From NCBI GenBank assembly GCA_003250455.1, contig QKGK01000226.1, positions 1 to 10,842 on the forward strand: a stretch of 10,842 bases of DNA, read 5' to 3'. Shown here piece after piece: positions 6,224 to 10,842 of the stretch (its first letter is position 1; the number at the start of each line of letters is the position of its first letter). Below the pieces are notes generated by a model. The model worked only from the letters and a program-made list of their open reading frames with translations, did not search any database and was not told where the DNA came from. Made by a program: the position numbers and the translations under genes. The stretch comes from Chloroflexota bacterium. GTDB taxonomy: Bacteria; Chloroflexota; Anaerolineae; Anaerolineales; UBA11579.

Positions 6224-8146
6224 TTATTCCGTCTTTTTCAACGATTCGATATGGTACGGTACATCGATGACCACAATATCACGGTGATGCCGCAGCCCGG
6301 CCCGCAGGCGCACTGCCGTCTGATTGTGCAGGAAACCGGCAACCTGGCTTTCCGGGATGAATTCCGGGATCACCACGGTGGTGATCATCTCGGGGAATTC
6401 CAGGTCGCTGACCGTTACGATATATTCCAGTAAAGGCTGCAGAATATCGCGGAAGTCATATTCGATCACTACCAGGAGCACGTCTTCCACCACTTCGGGG
6501 AAGCGCTTCCAGCGGCGCATGAAGCGTTCTTCCATCTCCGGGGAGGTCATGATCGTCAGCACACGTACATCGTTGGAGATGCGTTTGGCATATTCAATTG
6601 CCAGGATCGACCCGCGGTGCACATCGGCGATCGGCACCAGCACTACATTCCCCACTTCTTTGATATTTTCGACAGTCATCCCGGAAGTGGTGAGCGCGTC
6701 TGCGACGCGTGCGTAGTGCCGGCGAATGGCATTAAAGAATAGTACCAGGATCGGGATCATCACTGCTACGATCCAGGCGCCTTCCAGGAATTTGGTCGAG
6801 GTCAGGATGATGAAGACTATGGAGGTGACAGTTGCACCCACCGCATTAAGCGCCTGTTTGGCGCGGGTGTTCTTCTCGTAATGTACCTCGGTGACCTTGG
6901 TTTGAATGCTCTCGCCCGGCTTAAGGTGGCTGATGCGGCCCATCAGGCGGAACATGCCGCTCTGCGAAAGGCTGAAGCTGAGCATTACGCCCAGGGCATA
7001 GAGCGGCAGCATGGCGATTTCATCCGCCTGGAAGAGGATCACCAGGGTGGAGGAAACAATTGCCAGCACAACGATGCCGGAACTGAACACCAGCCGGTCG
7101 CCGCGGTTTTGCATCCAGCGGGGCAAAAAGCCGTCGTTCGCCAGGAAGTAGCTCAGGCGGGGGAAATCCTGGTAGCCGGTGTTGGCGGCCAGGAAGAGGA
7201 TCATAGCGGTAAAGACCTGCACCCAATAATACAGGAATCCGCCGCTGGTCACCCGGCGGGTAAGCTGCGAGAGGATGCTCTCAGCTTCATTGGGAACCAG
7301 CGAGAGGTGGGTGGACAGGAAGGTGATCCCGATGAACAGGGACATTGCGATCGTACCCATCACGATCATGGTAATGGCAGCGTTCTTAGATTCCGGGGGC
7401 TTAAAAGCCTGCACCCCGTCACTGATGGCCTCAATACCGGTCAGGGCGGTACAGCCGCCAGCAAAAGCCCGCAGCAGCAGCCAGATGTAGGCAAAGCCTG
7501 TCAGGGAAGTTTCGGCAAAAATCTCTTCCGTGCTGGGGGGGATCGGGGCGGCCCCGAACAGGCCAAAATAGCGCACCAGGCCGATCACGATCACCAGCAA
7601 GACTCCGCCGACAAAGGCATAAGTCGGGATAGCGAAGATCGTGCCGCTTTCCCGCATACCGCGCAGGTTGACCCAGGTAATCAACACGATCGCCGCCAGT
7701 GCGATGTGGACGCGGTAGGGATGTACCGCCGGGAAAGCGGAAGTCACCGCACGCACCCCGGCAGAAACCGAGACCGAAACCGTCAGGATGTAATCCATCA
7801 GCAGGGCAGCCGCGGCAATCAGCGAGGGTAACGTCCCCAGGTTGTCTTTGGTAACCATGTAGGCCCCACCGCCCTTTGGGTAATGCATGATCGTCTGGAT
7901 ATAGCTCGAGATCACCAAAAGGATCAGCGCAGCGACGGCCAATCCGAGCGGCAGGGTCAGGGAGAGTGCTCCGCTGCCCAGCACCACCAGCACGCTCATG
8001 ATCGCTTCGGTGGCATAGGCGTTGCTGCTGATCGGATCAGAGGCAAAGATCGCCAGGGCGCGCACTTTATCCAGCCGTTCGTGGATCTCGTGGCTGGTGG
8101 GGAAGGGGTCCCCAATCAGAAATTTTTTCAGGTTCGTTAAACTCAT
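6224..8146 (-). CDS. kimA: KimA-type high-affinity potassium symporter (APC superfamily)
   Basis: This 640-residue membrane protein closely follows Bacillus subtilis KimA (YdaO, about 607 aa), a proton-coupled K+ importer of the APC fold. Matching blocks are FLIGDPF, RALAIFASDPISSNAYATEAI (in two parts, near 9-49), YPKGGGAYMVTKDNLG (89-104), MDYILTVSVSVSAG (117-130) and ITWVNLRGMRESG. D37, Y44, D118, Y119, T122 and S126 fall one residue after the K+-site positions I recall for KimA (D36, Y43, D117, Y118, T121, S125). About twelve hydrophobic segments are followed by a soluble domain (about 500-640) ending HNQTAVRLR...DVPYHIES, also KimA-like. In Bacillus that transporter is inhibited by cyclic-di-AMP; whether this one is cannot be seen. 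The ATG has AGGA 6 nt upstream. It is transcribed alone, with a -10 box upstream and a strong terminator behind. Generic amino-acid permease is the weaker alternative. Confidence 0.88.
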   Translation of the reverse strand: MSLTNLKKFLIGDPFPTSHEIHERLDKVRALAIFASDPISSNAYATEAIMSVLVVLGSGALSLTLPLGLAVAALILLVISSYIQTIMHYPKGGGAYMVTKDNLGTLPSLIAAAALLMDYILTVSVSVSAGVRAVTSAFPAVHPYRVHIALAAIVLITWVNLRGMRESGTIFAIPTYAFVGGVLLVIVIGLVRYFGLFGAAPIPPSTEEIFAETSLTGFAYIWLLLRAFAGGCTALTGIEAISDGVQAFKPPESKNAAITMIVMGTIAMSLFIGITFLSTHLSLVPNEAESILSQLTRRVTSGGFLYYWVQVFTAMILFLAANTGYQDFPRLSYFLANDGFLPRWMQNRGDRLVFSSGIVVLAIVSSTLVILFQADEIAMLPLYALGVMLSFSLSQSGMFRLMGRISHLKPGESIQTKVTEVHYEKNTRAKQALNAVGATVTSIVFIILTSTKFLEGAWIVAVMIPILVLFFNAIRRHYARVADALTTSGMTVENIKEVGNVVLVPIADVHRGSILAIEYAKRISNDVRVLTIMTSPEMEERFMRRWKRFPEVVEDVLLVVIEYDFRDILQPLLEYIVTVSDLEFPEMITTVVIPEFIPESQVAGFLHNQTAVRLRAGLRHHRDIVVIDVPYHIESLKKTE

Positions 8147-8225
8147 CTTCTTTCCTAAGTCATACGCAGGGATAAAAATTAAAGCCCAGACAATCCGAAA
8201 AAGATCATCTGGCCTTCAACCCAAT

Positions 8226-8240
8226 CGACTATTATAGTCG
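8226..8240 (-). promoter_or_regulatory. TATAAT -10 box inside a 15-bp palindrome, KimA-gene promoter
   Basis: On the minus strand CGACTATAATAGTCG holds a consensus TATAAT (8236-8231) and is a perfect 7-bp inverted repeat around one central base. Transcription would start near 8224 and leave a leader of about 77 nt. No good -35 box is apparent, so an activator or a repressor binding this dyad is possible. Confidence 0.5.
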
Positions 8241-8429
8241 CAAGGGGGCAAAAATTCCAGATTCTTCAAAGCAATGGGGGACGAATCGAATGGCTTTGCC
8301 TCCGGAATTTGTCAGCTGCGCTCATCATCAGCATCCAGATGTAATCATAAGATAACACAAAATTGTTCTCTACCGGGGCAAACTAAAACAGAACACAATT
8401 TTTACTCCGAATTTGGATCTGTTTACGGA

Positions 8430-8435
8430 TATAAT
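8430..8435 (+). promoter_or_regulatory. Candidate -10 box for ppgK
   Basis: A consensus TATAAT lies about 85 nt upstream of the ppgK start, in an AT-rich stretch. A matching -35 box is not obvious. The expected transcription start is near 8442, just before the inverted repeats of the leader. Confidence 0.5.
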
Positions 8436-8447
8436 AAAATCAGCACT

Positions 8448-8499
8448 GCCAGAATTTAAGCCCACGGATCGTTCATTCTGGCGAGAGACCAAAGATCCG
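8448..8499 (+). promoter_or_regulatory. Interlocked inverted repeats in ppgK leader, possible RNA pseudoknot
   Basis: GCCAGAAT (8448-8455) is complementary to ATTCTGGC (8475-8482). CGGATC (8465-8470), inside that loop, is complementary to GATCCG (8494-8499), outside it. The order of strands is that of an H-type pseudoknot. In addition GAGACC (8485-8490) can pair with GGTTTC (8514-8519), covering the end of the Shine-Dalgarno sequence. The element lies between the candidate promoter and the ribosome-binding site. It matches no riboswitch class I recognise. Confidence 0.35.
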
Positions 8500-8519
8500 G
8501 GGACTTCAAAGGAGGTTTC

Positions 8520-9251
8520 ATGCAAGTATTAGGGATTGATGTTGGCGGTTCCGGGATCAAAGGAGCGCCGGTGGATGTGGAAAAAGGAGAGCTGCTCACC
8601 GAACGTTATCGCATCCCCACACCACAGCCCGCAAAACCAAAACCAATCGCCAAGACTGTTGCCGAAATTGCCAAATATTTCAACTGGGATGGCCCCATCG
8701 GGGTGGGGTTCCCTGCCGCAGTCCAGCAGGGCGTTGTCCGCACCGCAGCCAACATCCACGGGAAGTGGATTGGGACCAATGCAGCCAAGCTGTTCCGGAA
8801 AACAACCAATTGTCCGGTAAAGGTGATCAACGATGCCGATGCCGCCGGACTGGCCGAAATGACCTTCGGCGCCGGGCAAGGGAAAATGGGAGTGGTGCTG
8901 CTGGTGACAATTGGCACTGGCCTGGGCACCTCGGTGTTCACCAACGGGATCCTGCTGCCCAATACAGAGCTGGGGCACATCGAAATTGGCGGTGAAGATG
9001 CGGAAACCAATGCCTCCGATGCCGCCCGCAAAAATGACGACCTCTCATGGAAAGAGTGGGCCAAGCGGTTCGATATCTATCTGAATACCCTGGAAAAACT
9101 GCTCTGGCCCGACCTGATCATTCTGGGCGGCGGTGTGAGTAACAAACACGAGAAATTTGTCCCCTACCTGAACACAAATTCTGAGATCCTCATCGCCGAA
9201 TCTTTCAACGAGGCCGGGATCATCGGGGCCGCCCTGGCCGGGAGACCGTAA
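8520..9251 (+). CDS. ppgK: Polyphosphate glucokinase (ROK family)
   Basis: This 243-residue cytoplasmic kinase phosphorylates glucose with inorganic polyphosphate (often also ATP). It follows Mycobacterium PpgK block by block: GIDVGGSGIKG (5-15, phosphate loop), RTAANIHGKWIGTNA (74-88), INDADAAGLAE (103-113, with D105 as the probable catalytic base), TIGTGLGTS (130-138), LLPNTELGHIEIGG (145-158), WKEWAKRF, and WPDLIILGGGVS near the C-terminus. The length is typical of the family. The general ROK zinc-binding CxCGxxGC motif is absent, as expected for PpgK. The start is fixed by AAAGGAGG at 8508-8515. The gene stands alone, transcribed away from the KimA-type gene and facing the repair genes. 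A small inverted repeat, ACCGTAA/TTACGGT (9245-9263), spans its stop codon. The leader may be structured (see 8448-8499). An ATP-only glucokinase is a less likely alternative. Confidence 0.95.
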   Translation: MQVLGIDVGGSGIKGAPVDVEKGELLTERYRIPTPQPAKPKPIAKTVAEIAKYFNWDGPIGVGFPAAVQQGVVRTAANIHGKWIGTNAAKLFRKTTNCPVKVINDADAAGLAEMTFGAGQGKMGVVLLVTIGTGLGTSVFTNGILLPNTELGHIEIGGEDAETNASDAARKNDDLSWKEWAKRFDIYLNTLEKLLWPDLIILGGGVSNKHEKFVPYLNTNSEILIAESFNEAGIIGAALAGRP

Positions 9252-9318
9252 AGAACTTACGGTCATTGCAAACCTGACAATTTCGATGTAATCTGAGACT
9301 TTAGAAGTAAAATCCGAG

Positions 9319-9341
9319 CGCGCCGGAAATTCACCGGCGCG
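9319..9341. terminator. Hairpin between convergent genes, probable bidirectional terminator
   Basis: CGCGCCGG and CCGGCGCG form an 8-bp all-GC stem with a 7-nt loop, placed between the converging ppgK and glycosylase genes. Downstream T runs are weak on both strands (TTGGCGTTAATT on plus, CTCGGATTTTAC on minus), so termination is probable but not certain. Confidence 0.6.
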
Positions 9342-9351
9342 TTGGCGTTAA

Positions 9352-9966
9352 TTACCCAAACAACTGCCGGTAATGTACCGCGATCCGTTCAATGGCCGCG
9401 TCGATCAGGGCGCGGTTCTCTTCTGTCTGGTGCCAGCGGGAAGCCCCTGAAGAGTGCGGCAGGGGGATCACCCATGCGCCAGAGGGGATCTGCATCTCCT
9501 GGCCGATGACTTCATCCAGACGCAGTTTATTATCAAAGAATAAGGTGATCGCCAGCCGGCCGATCGGGATGATCACCTCCGGGCTGACCAGGGCGATCTC
9601 CCTGTCCAGGAAGGGACGGCACAGGCGCTGTTCCCTGCCGGAGGGGACCCGGTCTCCGCTGCCGGATTTTGCCCGGCCGGGATAACACTTGGTCACCGAG
9701 GTCATGTATTGGGTGCTGCGGAACCAGTCCTCGTCGATCCCGGCGCGCCCCAGCCACTCGAACAGGCGCTTGCCGCTGCCGGCGTTGAAGGGCCGCCCGG
9801 CTTCCACCTCGGTGATGCCGGGTGCCTGGCCGATGGTCATCATGCGGGCGGTGTGAGTTCCCTGGGTCACGGCGGGCGGCTCTATCCAATAGTCGGCATC
9901 CAGGCACAGGCGGCAGGCGCGCATCTCGCTTTGCAGCAGGTGAAAATCGGTCTGTGGGTCGTTCAT
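9352..9966 (-). CDS. Uracil-DNA glycosylase, family 4-like, Fe-S cluster type
   Basis: I chose the ATG at 9966 (MNDPQTDFHLL, 204 aa). It overlaps the upstream gene's stop as ATGA, whereas a longer frame from 10044 would run 82 nt into that gene and add residues unlike the family. The protein should remove uracil from DNA by cutting the glycosidic bond. Four cysteines, C18 and C21 (CRLC), C94 (TKCYPG) and C116 (RLCRPF), have the spacing of the [4Fe-4S] cluster of family 4/5 enzymes. Motif 1 is IGQAPGITEVEAGRPFN (45-61), where family 4 normally has GEAPG; it contains Q in place of E. SPEVIIPIGRLA (128-139) is the usual central strand. The last motif reads PLPHSSGASRWH (168-179) rather than a plain HPS or HPA. 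The family is clear; the exact subfamily and substrate range are uncertain. It is co-transcribed with an AP-endonuclease-like gene, fitting base excision repair. Confidence 0.85.
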   Translation of the reverse strand: MNDPQTDFHLLQSEMRACRLCLDADYWIEPPAVTQGTHTARMMTIGQAPGITEVEAGRPFNAGSGKRLFEWLGRAGIDEDWFRSTQYMTSVTKCYPGRAKSGSGDRVPSGREQRLCRPFLDREIALVSPEVIIPIGRLAITLFFDNKLRLDEVIGQEMQIPSGAWVIPLPHSSGASRWHQTEENRALIDAAIERIAVHYRQLFG

Positions 9967-10820
9967 GCAGCGCTCTCCCCGCTGACCTCCATCCAGGTCT
10001 TCTGGAAATGCAAAGCGTCTTCTTCCATCACCGGGCTTTCGCACAGCATTCGCCCGGCGCAGCCATATTTGTGCAGGGCTTTGAACAGGGCTTCCAGATT
10101 AAAGTCGGATTCCTCAATCGGCAGGTGGTTCTGCTCCCCCTTTTCACTGTATTCGATCCCGCTCAGGTGGCAGGAGAGGTCTTTGAGGCTCTCCTCACCG
10201 AGCACATCGCGGTAATCTTCCAGCACCTGGCACCATTCTTCGTAGGTGTTCATCGTGCCGTCACCGGGGCGGGCGTGCAGATGGGCAAAGTCCAGGCAGG
10301 GCTGCACGCCTTCGATGGCTTTGCTCATCGCCAGGGTGTCTTCCAGCGACCCGAGCATGGCCCCTTTGCCCATCGTTTCGGGGCGCAGGGTGACCGGGTT
10401 GCCGCTGGCGCGCAACTCTTCCACGCACCCGGCCAGCCGATCGATTGCCAGGGGCAGTACTTCTTCCGCCGGTTTGCCGAAGTAGGAACCCGGGTGGAAG
10501 ATGATCTCGGTTGCCCCGGCCAGGTGCCCGTAATGGGCGGCGTCCATCAGGCGCTGGCGCGATTTCGGCCATTCGGTTTCGTCAGCATTCAGGTGGATGT
10601 AATACGGCGCGTGCACGCTGAGGAGCACATCATTTTCCCCGGCGGCTTCTTTGATCTTTTCACAGGTGGCTTCACTGACGCGCACCGAACGCACCCAGCC
10701 GAGTTCCAGCGCGCCCAGTCCCAGCTCACGGGTATGGATGGCCGCGCCGGGGCTGCCGCCCGGTTTTTTGGGGGTGGAGATGGGGGAACCTACGGTACCA
10801 AAGCGGAAGGATAAGGACAT
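9963..10820 (-). CDS. nfo: Endonuclease IV-like AP endonuclease (Nfo, TIM barrel)
   Basis: The protein has 285 residues, near the usual 280. The expected zinc-ligand motifs of endonuclease IV occur in order: SVHAPYY (H70), IIFHPGSY (H109), RPETMGK (E148), CLDFAHLHA (D177, H180), CHLSGIEY (H218), GEQNHLP (H232), and CESP (E261). Escherichia coli Nfo has a DxH pair where this protein has E229-Q-N-H232, a variant I associate with archaeal-type relatives. The enzyme would cut DNA 5' to abasic sites, following the glycosylase encoded by the next gene, which it overlaps by 4 nt (ATGA). The start at 10820 is preceded by AAGAGG with an 8-nt spacer. Only 22 nt lie upstream in the window, so the promoter is not visible and the gene may belong to a longer operon. 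Sugar-phosphate isomerase/epimerase is the generic alternative for this fold, but the HLSGIEY motif and the neighbour favour a nuclease. Confidence 0.88.
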   Translation of the reverse strand: MSLSFRFGTVGSPISTPKKPGGSPGAAIHTRELGLGALELGWVRSVRVSEATCEKIKEAAGENDVLLSVHAPYYIHLNADETEWPKSRQRLMDAAHYGHLAGATEIIFHPGSYFGKPAEEVLPLAIDRLAGCVEELRASGNPVTLRPETMGKGAMLGSLEDTLAMSKAIEGVQPCLDFAHLHARPGDGTMNTYEEWCQVLEDYRDVLGEESLKDLSCHLSGIEYSEKGEQNHLPIEESDFNLEALFKALHKYGCAGRMLCESPVMEEDALHFQKTWMEVSGESAA

Positions 10821-10842
10821 GGAAAACCTCTTTCATTAGTGA

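Larger units (their letters stand above)
8147..8519. other. Divergent promoter region between kimA-like gene and ppgK
   Basis: These 373 nt separate the two divergent genes. They contain a palindromic -10 region for the minus-strand gene, a TATAAT for ppgK and a structured ppgK leader. I see nothing recognisable in 8241-8429, and no c-di-AMP (ydaO-type) riboswitch. Confidence 0.6.

Noticed and set aside
6881..7831. Plus-strand reading frame of 316 codons
   Set aside because: It is antisense to the KimA-type permease; it is rich in H, Q and G and has no recognisable motif.
8147..8460. c-di-AMP riboswitch before the KimA-type gene
   Set aside because: The candidate leader is only about 77 nt and I could not find the conserved ydaO core; a covariance-model scan would settle it.
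9245..9263. ACCGTAA/TTACGGT hairpin at the ppgK stop as terminator
   Set aside because: It has no T run after it and a weak AT-containing stem; the GC-rich hairpin at 9319-9341 is the better candidate.
9352..10044. Longer glycosylase start at 10044
   Set aside because: It would overlap the endonuclease gene by 82 nt and add 26 arginine- and glycine-rich residues. The ATG at 9966 gives the ATGA coupling and the family's normal length.
9822..10814. Plus-strand reading frame of 330 codons
   Set aside because: It is antisense to the glycosylase and endonuclease genes, whose motifs are unmistakable.

Overview
The window (about 55% G+C by eye) looks like chromosome of a free-living, non-model bacterium. 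The best guess is Chloroflexota, probably Anaerolineae, at moderate confidence. This rests on the combination of a membrane-tethered multi-GAF sensor, a KimA-type potassium permease, a polyphosphate glucokinase, an Nfo-like endonuclease that reads like archaeal members, and a cluster of the TGTCAT...GAGCGAAG...ATC intergenic repeats common in environmental genomes. No phage, transposase, CRISPR array, tRNA or rRNA gene is visible.

Layout. (1) Positions 5505 down to 1, minus strand: a compact run of four genes, in transcription order a GlmU-like left-handed beta-helix protein, a homologue of cyanobacterial acyl-ACP reductase (AAR), a response regulator with a degenerate GGDEF domain, and a membrane-anchored PAS/multi-GAF sensor that runs off the left edge. 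Gaps are 2, 29 and 36 nt, so this is probably one operon. (2) Positions 5506-6223: about 700 nt without genes, holding five copies of a small palindromic repeat, a 3 x 10-bp tandem repeat and a clear rho-independent terminator. (3) Positions 6224-8146, minus: a KimA-type K+ symporter. (4) Positions 8147-8519: a divergent promoter region. The leader on the ppgK side contains interlocked inverted repeats with pseudoknot topology. (5) Positions 8520-9251, plus: polyphosphate glucokinase. (6) Positions 9319-9341: a hairpin between convergent genes. (7) Positions 10820 down to 9352, minus: an endonuclease IV-like gene overlapping by 4 nt a family-4-like Fe-S uracil-DNA glycosylase, a plausible base-excision-repair pair.

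How the genes may work together. The sensor and regulator probably serve signalling in the first operon. The AAR homologue keeps the active-site Cys and a dinucleotide-binding loop, so it may reduce an acyl thioester to an aldehyde. The beta-helix partner may move acyl or sugar groups. No aldehyde deformylating oxygenase is present in the window. KimA and PpgK connect to potassium homeostasis and polyphosphate-driven glucose phosphorylation respectively. The two repair genes would act in sequence, base removal then incision at the abasic site.

The strongest candidates for something undescribed are the signalling-linked AAR/beta-helix operon, the pseudoknot-like ppgK leader, and the covarying stems of the intergenic repeat family.
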